Assembly (NCBI GenBank): GCA_020352515.1
Contig: CP070678.1
Coordinates: 1,583,752 to 1,620,324, forward strand
Origin: Phycisphaerales bacterium
GTDB taxonomy: Bacteria > Planctomycetota > Phycisphaerae > Sedimentisphaerales > Anaerobacaceae
Direction: 5' to 3'
Length of the DNA stretch: 36,573 nucleotides
Both the position numbers and the translations under genes were made by a program. The notes under the pieces are model-generated. The model was not told the origin of the DNA. It was given only the letters and a program-made list of their open reading frames with translations, and did no database searches. This document shows positions 17,085 through 24,795 of the stretch, piece by piece; position 1 is the first letter of the stretch; each line of letters opens with the position of its first letter.

Positions 17085-17100
17085 ATGTTTACGTAAACCT
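17085..17100. promoter_or_regulatory. LacI/GalR-type operator, site 3
   Basis: The sequence ATGTTTACGTAAACCT contains the perfect 12-base palindrome GTTTACGTAAAC, centred on CG. It matches the cores of sites 1 and 2, with weaker outer positions. Confidence 0.65.
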
Positions 17101-17299
17101 AATTGAATCCCAACGGCGTACCCCTGTGTCGTCGGTTTCTCGCTGCCGGCGCGTGCAACAGAACGTTGGCGCAGCCGCTGCCAACAACGGTTACGTACAG
17201 GGGCAATTGCTTCTCTTTCACACAGAAGCATTGCCCAGGCGTCGGATGATGAGGCAATGATGCCACAGGCCGAGTTCATTTAAATGAAAGGAGGATGTT

Positions 17300-19048
17300 A
17301 TGTGTGGTAGGTTCTTCTTGTCAATTGCCCTTTTCGTCGCATTGGCGGCGGCAGGTGGCGCTCGTGCTGACTTGGTGTCGCACCACAAATTAGACGAGGG
17401 CGGCGGCACGAGCGCGTACGAGGAGATAGCCGGTGTGTCCGATGAGATCACACATGAATCGGGGCCGGTCACCTGGGCTACGCCGGGAGGAATTCCGGCC
17501 CGGCCGCTCCTGGGCAATGCCCTGAATTTTGATGTCACTGACAAACAGTTTATTCAGAGCACGGTTCCCGCCGGCTTGGAAGACGGACTCTCCTTCGCGT
17601 TTTGGGTCAGACCCACCGGCGCGGCGATAGATCCAACACCCGGAGGAATCAACGGCTGCACTTTCTATCTACGAAATAACAAGCCGAGATGGTACGTTAG
17701 AATGTCTAACGGCCTGGTGTTGAACCAGGAGCTCTCAACCCCGCTCGCCAGTGATACGTGGAGCCACATAGTGTTCACATTCGAACCAACCTCTGGTGAG
17801 TACGAGGCAATGGCCGCCGTAAAGATATACATCAACGGCGAGCTTGCGGGTTGGCAAGGCACCAACTTTGCCGCGAACCTGAATACCCCAACGAAATACG
17901 CCATAGGCAAACACCCCGCCGCCAGCGCTGACTATTTCAACGGCGCCTTGGACGACGTCAGGCTCTACGATACAGCACTTACCGCCGCCGACGTCGGGGA
18001 CCTCTACAATGTCGGCTTCTACGTAGATCCTCTCGAAGCGAGTAACCCACACCCGTACTACGACGCTACGGGTGTAAACATAAGGACGGTCCTGAGCTGG
18101 ACCGCCGGAAGCGCTGCCACCCACAGCGACGTGTATTTCGGCACGGACTTTGACGATGTGAATGAGGCGGCTGACCCAAATACTCTGCCCGGCAGGGGTC
18201 GACAGGATACAAACACGTATGACCCCGGAATTCTCGAATTCGGCCGGACTTACTACTGGCGAGTAGATGGTGTAAACGCGACCGAAGTGCGCAAGGGCAA
18301 TGTCTGGAGCTTTACTGCAGGCGACAGCCTGATAGTGGATGATTTTGAGGGCTACGGCGACGGCAATGTGCCCGGTGAACCTGGTGGAAGGGTGTGGTAC
18401 ACGTGGAATGACGGTGAAGGCTGGACCGATGCTTCGCCCAGCTACGAGGGTAACGGCACAGGATCGCTTGTAGACCTGAGCACTGATCCTGCTCTCGGCA
18501 AACAGGCCCTGGCGTATTACTACGACAACGACGGTACTAATTACCTCGGCACCTCCGGCAAGCAATACTACTCGGAGGCTGCGGCTTCAACCGCCGATTT
18601 GGCAAGCGGCTCCGACTGGACCTTGGCGGATGTCAAGCTGCTGTCGCTGCAATTCCACGGCCACCCGGACAACGACGCTAACGCCACCGAGCAAATGTAC
18701 GTGAGACTGAAAGACGATCAGGGTCAGGTTGCCGAGATACCACACCCGAATCCGGGTGCAATCCAGACCGGCGCCTGGCGGGTCTGGGAAATCCAGTTGC
18801 AGGACTTCGTCCAGATTAACAACGCACTGAGCCTCGCTAAGATCAGCGAGATAACCATTGGCTTCGGGGACAAGAACAGTGCCATTCCCGGCGGCTCGGG
18901 AGTCGTTTACTTCGATAATATAGGACTGTTTCCGGCGAGATGTGAAAGTCCGCCCGCCCAGGGGGACGTCAACGGCGACTGCGTGGTTGACTTCCGTGAC
19001 TGTGCTCTCCTCTTCAATAGCTGGCTTGAGAGCGGGTTGTGGCCGTGA
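17300..19048 (+). CDS. Secreted LamG / Fn3-like / dockerin-like protein, first of a tandem pair
   Basis: The 582-residue product has a signal peptide (1-23, ending GGARA), a LamG jelly roll (about 24-240), an Fn3-like module (about 243-340, with DVYFGTDFDDVNEAADP and YYWRVDGV), a beta-rich domain opening with DDFEGYGDG (about 343-546) that resembles carbohydrate-binding or jelly-roll modules, and a C-terminal calcium-loop dockerin-like segment (GDVNGDCVVDFRD, 555-568, ending WLESGLWP). The start is fixed by AGGAGG six to ten bases upstream. No catalytic domain is visible, so a binding or scaffold role outside the cell is likely. It belongs to the operator-linked set and is followed after 34 bases by a paralogue. 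Confidence 0.88.
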   Translation: MCGRFFLSIALFVALAAAGGARADLVSHHKLDEGGGTSAYEEIAGVSDEITHESGPVTWATPGGIPARPLLGNALNFDVTDKQFIQSTVPAGLEDGLSFAFWVRPTGAAIDPTPGGINGCTFYLRNNKPRWYVRMSNGLVLNQELSTPLASDTWSHIVFTFEPTSGEYEAMAAVKIYINGELAGWQGTNFAANLNTPTKYAIGKHPAASADYFNGALDDVRLYDTALTAADVGDLYNVGFYVDPLEASNPHPYYDATGVNIRTVLSWTAGSAATHSDVYFGTDFDDVNEAADPNTLPGRGRQDTNTYDPGILEFGRTYYWRVDGVNATEVRKGNVWSFTAGDSLIVDDFEGYGDGNVPGEPGGRVWYTWNDGEGWTDASPSYEGNGTGSLVDLSTDPALGKQALAYYYDNDGTNYLGTSGKQYYSEAAASTADLASGSDWTLADVKLLSLQFHGHPDNDANATEQMYVRLKDDQGQVAEIPHPNPGAIQTGAWRVWEIQLQDFVQINNALSLAKISEITIGFGDKNSAIPGGSGVVYFDNIGLFPARCESPPAQGDVNGDCVVDFRDCALLFNSWLESGLWP

Positions 19049-19082
19049 TAGGTCTTTATCTTTATTCGGAAGGAGAAGTATT

Positions 19083-20741
19083 ATGTGTGGTAGAAGATTA
19101 TTCTCGCTAACGGCTTATGTTTTCGTGTTGCTTGCGGCCGGCAGCGCCTCAGCGGACTTAGTGGCCCACTATGAGTTTTCCGAGGGCAGCGGCACCACCG
19201 TCTATGACCCCGTACGCGACACTACCGTCAACATTACGTATGATATCGGCCCTGTCACTTGGCTGGTGCCCGGGGGCATCGCGGAGCGCGATTTAGGTAA
19301 TGCGTTGAGTTTTGACAAAGAAGACCATCAATTCATCAAGAGCGACGCTCCCTCTGGGTTGGCGGACAGCTTCACCTGGACGGGCTGGGTCAGGCCGGTA
19401 GAGCCGTACTCCGATAGCACGATCGGGATAGTCCAGAACGGGTCCTTCTATCTGAGAGACAACAAGCCGAGGTGGTATTTCAAGATGGACAATGGCGTAG
19501 TAGTGGCGGACGAACTCACTTCTGCGTTGCCCGCAAACACTTGGAGTCACTTGGCTCTGGTCTTCCAGAATGTCGCCGGAGATGGTTCAACGTGGGAGAA
19601 CGCTGTCATTAACATCTATGTTGACGGTGTGAGCGTAAGAACGATGGGAACAATGACCCCGTCTAACCTTGCTGTTCCAGCCAATTACACTCTTGGAAAA
19701 CACCCCAAGGCTAGCGCGGACTGGTTTACAGGGTCGATGGATGATGCCCGCCTCTACGACAAGGCGCTCAAACCATCAGAGATAGCTGAAGTCTATAATA
19801 TTGGCGCTCTGATAGACCCTCTTGAGTCCGTCAACCCCGATCCGCCGCACAACGCAAGCGGCGTAAGCATCGCTGCTGACTTGAGCTGGACCCCCGGAGA
19901 CGCTGCCACCCATAGCGATGTGTACTTCGGCACGGATTTTGACGACGTAAACGAAGCTGCCGATCCGTACACGGCCCCTGGCAGAGGCCGCCAGGATACG
20001 AGCAGCTATGAACCCGGAATTCTTGAATACGGCAAGACTTACTATTGGCGAGTTGACGGGGTGGGCCTGTCTGACGTGCGCAAGGGCGAAGTCTGGAAGT
20101 TTACGGCGGGAGACTCGCTCATTGTGGACGACTTCGAAGGATATGCCGACGATGCGAATTTGGCGGCGGCCTGGCCCCACAATATCGCCGGCTACGATTA
20201 CATCTATCTCGAGACCGAAGAAACACATCGGGGGGCCAAGGCGATGCGCTTTGAGTACCAGAACCAGTACGAGCCTTTTTACACCGTGGCCACACACACG
20301 TTTGACGACGTCCAGGATTGGACTGTAGCCGGCCTGAAGGTGATGGATTTGTGGCTTCATGGCGACCCATGTAACGTCAGTGAGCAGTTGCACGTTACCA
20401 TAAAAGACAGTGACGGCCGGGCCGCCCGGATAACACATGATGACCCCAATGCAGTTCAGAACAACAAATGGCAGGTCTGGCAGATTGAGCTGCGAGATTT
20501 CGTTGACGCGAACGGTGTGAACCTGGCCATGGTCAGCGGGATATCAGTAGGCTTGGGTGACGGGCTCGATTCAGGTCAAATGCTTGAAGACAACGATGTC
20601 GTATATATCGATGATATCAGATTGTACCCGTCCAGATGCACCAGTCCACCTGCCCTGGATCTAAACGGCGATTGCATTGTCGATTTCAAGGACTTCGCCA
20701 CGATAGCGGCCGGCTGGCTCGAAAACGGATTGTGGCCTTAA
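19083..20741 (+). CDS. Secreted LamG / Fn3-like / dockerin-like protein, second of a tandem pair
   Basis: The 552-residue paralogue of the preceding gene has the same order: signal peptide (MCGRRLFSLTAYVFVLLAAG), LamG, Fn3-like module, DDFEGYADD-type beta domain and a C-terminal calcium loop (DLNGDCIVDFKD, then WLENGLWP). The start at 19083 is chosen because AAGGAG precedes it and the signal peptide begins here; the frame is open further upstream only within the neighbour's 3' end. Its LamG domain is closer to that of the minus-strand PEP-CTERM protein at 2764-3549 than to its direct neighbour, which points to domain exchange or separate duplication. It is probably co-transcribed with 17300-19048 from the same promoter. 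Confidence 0.88.
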   Translation: MCGRRLFSLTAYVFVLLAAGSASADLVAHYEFSEGSGTTVYDPVRDTTVNITYDIGPVTWLVPGGIAERDLGNALSFDKEDHQFIKSDAPSGLADSFTWTGWVRPVEPYSDSTIGIVQNGSFYLRDNKPRWYFKMDNGVVVADELTSALPANTWSHLALVFQNVAGDGSTWENAVINIYVDGVSVRTMGTMTPSNLAVPANYTLGKHPKASADWFTGSMDDARLYDKALKPSEIAEVYNIGALIDPLESVNPDPPHNASGVSIAADLSWTPGDAATHSDVYFGTDFDDVNEAADPYTAPGRGRQDTSSYEPGILEYGKTYYWRVDGVGLSDVRKGEVWKFTAGDSLIVDDFEGYADDANLAAAWPHNIAGYDYIYLETEETHRGAKAMRFEYQNQYEPFYTVATHTFDDVQDWTVAGLKVMDLWLHGDPCNVSEQLHVTIKDSDGRAARITHDDPNAVQNNKWQVWQIELRDFVDANGVNLAMVSGISVGLGDGLDSGQMLEDNDVVYIDDIRLYPSRCTSPPALDLNGDCIVDFKDFATIAAGWLENGLWP

Positions 20742-21071
20742 TTGGCGGCCATGACGGATGGCACAATGAAGCAGGATATCGTATGGCGAGGGGCCGCTTG
20801 ATGAGTAGTCTTCCCTTCGCAGACTGAAGCCCTCCGACCCTTCCTGGGTCGGAGGGGCTTCCAAAACAAGTTGGTTTTGCGGCAGGAACTTGATTGGCTC
20901 TATGTGTAGTGACAAGCAACATGCTGGAGTGCCGGGCGTGAGGTATTCCGCAAATCATCCGAAGGTGTCGGGAGTGGCAGTAGTCGTGCGGTTGCCGGAG
21001 GCTCCGGGAGAGTCCTCTCAAGCGCGGGCTAATGAAGCTTTGGGCAGGTTTTCATGATTGGAGTCCTGACT
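20742..21071. other. Intergenic region with terminator
   Basis: Apart from the strong hairpin at 20830-20856 the region shows no gene. Short ORFs here are without features. Confidence 0.55.
20830..20856 (+). terminator. Strong hairpin ending the LamG pair
   Basis: CCCTCCGACCC and GGGTCGGAGGG form a perfect 11-bp stem with the loop TTCCT, 88 bases after the stop codon. A second small inverted repeat (CCAAAAC/GTTTTG) follows. There is no clean T-run, but stem strength favours a transcript end. Confidence 0.6.
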
Positions 21072-21848
21072 ATGAAACGGAAAGGATTTACGTTAATAGA
21101 GCTTCTCGTGGTCATCGCGATCATAGCCCTGTTGATGGCAATACTTATGCCGACGCTCGCCCGGGCGAAAAAGCAAGCAAAGGACGTCATATGTCGGGCC
21201 AATCTCAAGCACTGGGGTCTGGTTTGGTCCATGTATACGGGCGACCATGACGGCTACTTTCATCGCGGCTGGATCGGTGGCGCTACCGGCCCGGCCGATA
21301 CATGGCCGAATGCGGTTCGTTCCTACGTCGGCATCGGAACAGACAGTAATGATGTCGACTTCTACTGCTGTCCGGAGGCAACCAAACCGATTGATCAGGG
21401 CAAGAGATTGGACGGTGGAGTACACCTTGCATGGTCGTTTGGCGGCGTGTTTAACCATAGGATAGGTGATTATGGCAGCTACGGGATAAATTCCTGGGTA
21501 TGTAACCCGCCTCGGGGTTATGGATCAGGAGAGAACTGGAGGACTCCGAGTGTGAAAGGCGCCGGCTACGTGCCGCTTTTCCTGGACAGCGCCTGGTATA
21601 ATGCCAAGCCACATCATACCGATAACCCACCGTTTGCCGAGGATGGTTTCTTTCACGTGGTCGGCTCCACAGTGGGCATGTTCTGCTTGAACCGACACAG
21701 CGGAGCGGTGAACGGCTTGTTTTTGGATTGGTCCGTTAGAAAGATCGGACTCAAGGAACTCTGGAAGCTCACTTGGCATAAAGGGTATCCTACGGACGCC
21801 GATCCTCCTGTATGGCCCGATTGGATGAAAGGCTTCAAAGACTATTAG
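21072..21848 (+). CDS. Type IV prepilin-like / pseudopilin protein
   Basis: The 258-residue protein starts MKRKGFTLIELLVVIAIIAL, the canonical prepilin cleavage/methylation site (cut between Gly5 and Phe6, Glu at +5) followed by the hydrophobic helix. The C-terminal part contains NRHSGAVNGLFLDWSVR, which matches the H-X9-DG motif of planctomycetal prepilin-type proteins except that Trp replaces the Gly. GGAG about nine bases upstream supports the ATG at 21072 rather than the one at 21054. Such proteins are abundant in Planctomycetota and are thought to be assembled or displayed by a type II/IV pilus-like machine. No assembly genes are nearby. Confidence 0.9.
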   Translation: MKRKGFTLIELLVVIAIIALLMAILMPTLARAKKQAKDVICRANLKHWGLVWSMYTGDHDGYFHRGWIGGATGPADTWPNAVRSYVGIGTDSNDVDFYCCPEATKPIDQGKRLDGGVHLAWSFGGVFNHRIGDYGSYGINSWVCNPPRGYGSGENWRTPSVKGAGYVPLFLDSAWYNAKPHHTDNPPFAEDGFFHVVGSTVGMFCLNRHSGAVNGLFLDWSVRKIGLKELWKLTWHKGYPTDADPPVWPDWMKGFKDY

Positions 21849-22157
21849 CAGACACTTTCGGGCATAATACAAGTGCAATGTTCAAGAGCGCTGATGCTGT
21901 GTACGTCGGACCAACAATCCCGTGTGGGTATCAACTGTTTGTCGAATGTGACGCAACTCTGAACGCAGTACATTGTGAGTGGAAAAGCGAGCGGCGCAGT
22001 GGCTTGAATCCTCGCCAGTTGCGCCGCAAAAGTCACCTTTGCGGCACAGTTAGCTCGCCGGAGGGTCAACAAAGCCACATACAGTATCGCGTGCCACTCA
22101 GCTGAAAGACATTTTTGTAGCGCAACCGTTCGTGATGCCCGACGGGCAGTAGGTAGA
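21849..22157. other. Intergenic region without recognised features
   Basis: Only short ORFs with no domain or ribosome binding site are present. I see no clear promoter or terminator. Confidence 0.5.
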
Positions 22158-23528
22158 ATGAACATGATGGGACCAAAAATAGCTTCTCTAACAATCGTAG
22201 GAGTGATGCTTTGTCTCTACCCTCAGGCGGGACAAGCAGAATCAATAAAACCTGTGGCCGTATTCTCTGTGAACAAATCCAACGTTCTCCAGCCTTGGCC
22301 ATGCCACATAATCGATGACTTATCGCCGGGCGGCGCTGACGGAGTCAGGCTGGCCGACGTCAATCGTGACGGCCTTTTGGATATAGCTGTAGGGTGGGAA
22401 GAAAGGGCAATTACAAGAGTGTATCTCAATCCTGGATACGCTGCGGCTTGTGTGCGTTGGCCGGCAGTCACGGTTGGTAAAACAAAGCGCGTCGAAGATG
22501 CTGTACTTGTGGACCTTGATGGCGATGACGCTTCTGATGTCGTCAGTTGCTGCGAGATTACCGTGAAAACGATATTTGTAAGTTGGGCGCCAAAAGACGC
22601 CGGAGAATACCTGGATGCCGCCAAGTGGCAAACAGAGCCGATTCCGGCATCCGCGGGGCTTATGCAGTGGATGTTCTGTATTCCCATGCAGGTGGACGGG
22701 AAGAATGGTGTTGACCTGGTCGCCGGTGGGGCGGCGGATATGATAGCTGGCGTCGTCGGGACAACCGCACAAATTGGGTGGTTCGAATCTCCGGCAAATC
22801 CGCGTGCGCTTGCTGACTTCAAGTGGCATTCTCTCTCGCCGGCCGCCTGGGTGATGTCGCTTATTTTGTCTGACATGGATGGCGACGACGACCTGGATGT
22901 TGTGACTTCAGACAGAACCGGCGCCGTGCGAGGATGTCGCTGGCTTGAAAATCCCGGACCGGGGCGAGCCCAGTATCAGCAGTGGATAAGTCATTTCATT
23001 GGTGCCGTAAATGTCACAGTAGGGTTCATGAAGATAGGCGACTTGGACAAAGACGGGTTGGAGGATGTGGTGGTCGCCGCTAAGCCGCGGAGCATCTTGT
23101 ATCTTAAGCGGCTGGATACTACGGGCCTGTCATGGCAAGAGTATGAAATTCTCCTACCCGAGGGGGCGGGCGCCGCAAAGGCAGTCGCCGTCGGCGATAT
23201 AGACAATGACGGCAAGCAAGATATTGTGTTTAGCTGCGAGGGTGCAAACGAGGGGAAATCTGGTGTGATGTGGATATCATACAAGGACAATGTCTTGGAT
23301 GGAGAATGGATATGTCACGATATTAGCGGCCCGTTGGGAAGTAAATTTGACCGTCTTGAACTGTTGGACCTTGACGGAGATAGTGATCTTGACGTATTGA
23401 CCACAGAAGAAAGGGAGCATCGTAGCGGACTGGGTGTAATCTGGTATGAGAACCCGCACGAAGAGCCAGCCCTTACATCACGCGAAATTGGCAGTGAAGA
23501 TCGGGCCCAAAATGCCGGCAGGCATTGA
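22158..23528 (+). CDS. Secreted FG-GAP/VCBS-repeat beta-propeller protein
   Basis: The 456-residue protein has a signal peptide (about 1-27, ending AGQAES) and at least six calcium-binding repeat loops of the FG-GAP/VCBS type: DVNRDGLLD, DLDGDDASD, DMDGDDDLD, DLDKDGLED, DIDNDGKQD and DLDGDSDLD, spaced about 50-80 residues apart. This indicates an integrin-like beta-propeller. No enzyme domain is attached. Such proteins are extracellular and often linked to binding of glycans or other surfaces in planctomycetes. Start choice is modest: ATG codons at 22158 and 22164 are both possible, with only a weak AGGT upstream. Confidence 0.85.
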   Translation: MNMMGPKIASLTIVGVMLCLYPQAGQAESIKPVAVFSVNKSNVLQPWPCHIIDDLSPGGADGVRLADVNRDGLLDIAVGWEERAITRVYLNPGYAAACVRWPAVTVGKTKRVEDAVLVDLDGDDASDVVSCCEITVKTIFVSWAPKDAGEYLDAAKWQTEPIPASAGLMQWMFCIPMQVDGKNGVDLVAGGAADMIAGVVGTTAQIGWFESPANPRALADFKWHSLSPAAWVMSLILSDMDGDDDLDVVTSDRTGAVRGCRWLENPGPGRAQYQQWISHFIGAVNVTVGFMKIGDLDKDGLEDVVVAAKPRSILYLKRLDTTGLSWQEYEILLPEGAGAAKAVAVGDIDNDGKQDIVFSCEGANEGKSGVMWISYKDNVLDGEWICHDISGPLGSKFDRLELLDLDGDSDLDVLTTEEREHRSGLGVIWYENPHEEPALTSREIGSEDRAQNAGRH

Positions 23529-24007
23529 TCTTGCATCTGGGTCGCACCGCTGGGAGCTTCACAAGGTATTCGTCAATAACCTTCCATATAGTTTAGAGTA
23601 GATCTGTTTATAGGCATGAACAGCGGTCGGCTTGTTTTGTCACACTGCCCAACTGGAAGATGTTTACTCGGTTTTGTGTTACGTTCTTGACTGCAAAAGG
23701 TTTTGTGCTGCTTTGCCCCGATAGTCCCGGCTTGGATGCCGGATAGCCCAGGGCCGGGTTGCCCGAGCAGGGGCCAGGTGAGAATGGGTCAGTCAAGAGC
23801 TGGTCGGATAGTCACCGCAGCGGGTTGAGTGGTACAGCCCGGTCGAATTCTGAACACGCCTTCCAAACTCATGCCGACAATGCACCTCCTCGATCGTCAC
23901 TTTCTCCAGCTTCTCTCACGCTGCTTTTGGCGACATAGAAAAATGGCCCCCGGCATTTTGCCGGGGGCCGTCCGAATATTTTTATCCAGTCCCGACTGGG
24001 TCCGGCT
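23529..24007. other. Convergent intergenic region
   Basis: The region lies between the plus-strand VCBS gene and the minus-strand DUF378 gene. It holds one clear terminator (23936-23969) and a GC-rich part near 23717-23785 with several short complementary GGC/GCC runs. No gene is credible. Confidence 0.55.
23936..23969 (-). terminator. Intrinsic terminator of the DUF378 gene
   Basis: A perfect 11-bp stem (23945-23955 with 23959-23969) and a 3-base loop are followed on the minus strand by ATTTTTCT. This is a textbook rho-independent terminator, 39 bases past the stop codon. Confidence 0.85.
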
Positions 24008-24253
24008 CTACGCATGTGCCGGCTCGTGGAAGTGAACGTTCCACCGTCTCCATATTGACTTGAAGGTGAGAATGTCATACACGGCCGCAAGACCAACAAG
24101 CGCGTAGACGATTCTGCTCAGAAAGCTCATCTCTCCGAACAGCCCCGCCACAAGGTCGAACCCGAACAGGCCGACCAGCCCCCAGTTCAATGCCCCGACG
24201 AGTAAGAGTGAGTACGCTAATATGTCCACCATTTTCATTCTTGAAGAGTTCAC
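24008..24253 (-). CDS. DUF378 family small membrane protein
   Basis: The roughly 81-residue protein has two transmembrane segments and the DUF378 signature ILAYSLLLVGALNWGLVGLF followed by FLSRIVYALVGLAAVYDI. The family is widespread in bacteria (YuzA-like) and of unknown function. A GTG at 24253 is preferred because GGAG lies seven bases upstream; a TTG at 24259 is too close to it and an ATG at 24238 too far. It is a single gene with its own terminator. Confidence 0.85.
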   Translation of the reverse strand: MNSSRMKMVDILAYSLLLVGALNWGLVGLFGFDLVAGLFGEMSFLSRIVYALVGLAAVYDILTFKSIWRRWNVHFHEPAHA

Positions 24254-24389
24254 GATCAATCTCCTTTAAGACGGTTTCATGCCACTATTAACTTTTTCTT
24301 CTACAGTCTACTACGCTGCTCCTCTGGAACGGTTCGCACTCTTGCCGATTTTCCAGGACAAAATTAGTCCTACTAAGGTTTCAGGAATC

Positions 24390-24611
24390 TCAGGGCCTGA
24401 ACCAACTGCGGGCCATGCTCCAGAATCGCCTGCCAAATGTTGCCGCAAGGATTCCGAACACTCCAGCCGAAACGAGCAAATCTGACAGTCGAACGGCCTT
24501 TGAAACGCCTATAGTTCCCATGAGTGCAACGAAGACGCCCAAGACAGACCCCCACGCGAAGTGCAGCAGGGCCCGCCGCAGCCCCGCTCGGTTGTTCTCT
24601 TGCGAACGCAT
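24390..24611 (-). CDS. Small two-helix membrane protein, unknown function
   Basis: The 73-residue frame starts at ATG 24611 and contains two hydrophobic segments (about 15-35, WGSVLGVFVALMGTIGV, and 42-60, SDLLVSAGVFGILAATFG) with a basic C-terminus. The frame is open further upstream, to 24752, but a strong promoter lies between, so the short form is preferred. I recognise no family. The predicted transcription start coincides with the start codon, which suggests a leaderless mRNA. Confidence 0.55.
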   Translation of the reverse strand: MRSQENNRAGLRRALLHFAWGSVLGVFVALMGTIGVSKAVRLSDLLVSAGVFGILAATFGRRFWSMARSWFRP

Positions 24612-24617
24612 GAAGTT

Positions 24618-24646
24618 ATTATACGGGCACCCCTTTAGCGCTTCAA
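24618..24646 (-). promoter_or_regulatory. Sigma70-like promoter giving a leaderless transcript
   Basis: On the minus strand TTGAAG (24646-24641) and the consensus TATAAT (24623-24618) are spaced by 17 bases. Only six bases separate the -10 box from the ATG at 24611. Confidence 0.6.
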
Positions 24647-24795
24647 TCGATAGATCCCCGCCTGCCGCCTTTCGACGCGAGGCGTGCCAGTGCCGCTTGC
24701 CTGCTGTGAGGGCTTGAAAAAAGAAATGCTTCGTCGAACACCCGGCGCTCACAGCCGCTCGTTGGGGGCAGCAACCTCTTGGCAGGCGCCCCTCA

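Larger units (their letters stand above)
16484..17299. other. Non-coding region of 816 bases before the LamG pair
   Basis: ORFs exist here, the longest of 174 codons at 16526-17050, but none shows a domain, a good ribosome binding site or protein-like composition. A perfect 8-bp inverted repeat with a 3-base loop (CCGAAAAA/TTTTTCGG) lies at 16804-16822 and might act as a terminator for the upstream operon. The promoter and operator of the LamG pair occupy the right part. Confidence 0.55.

Noticed and set aside
17735..18565. Minus-strand open frame of 276 codons
   Set aside because: It is antisense to the LamG/Fn3-like gene, whose modules are unmistakable.
22781..22803. tRNA T-arm-like string GGTTCGAATC
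   Set aside because: It lies inside the VCBS-repeat gene, encoding Trp-Phe-Glu-Ser, and no acceptor, D or anticodon arms surround it.
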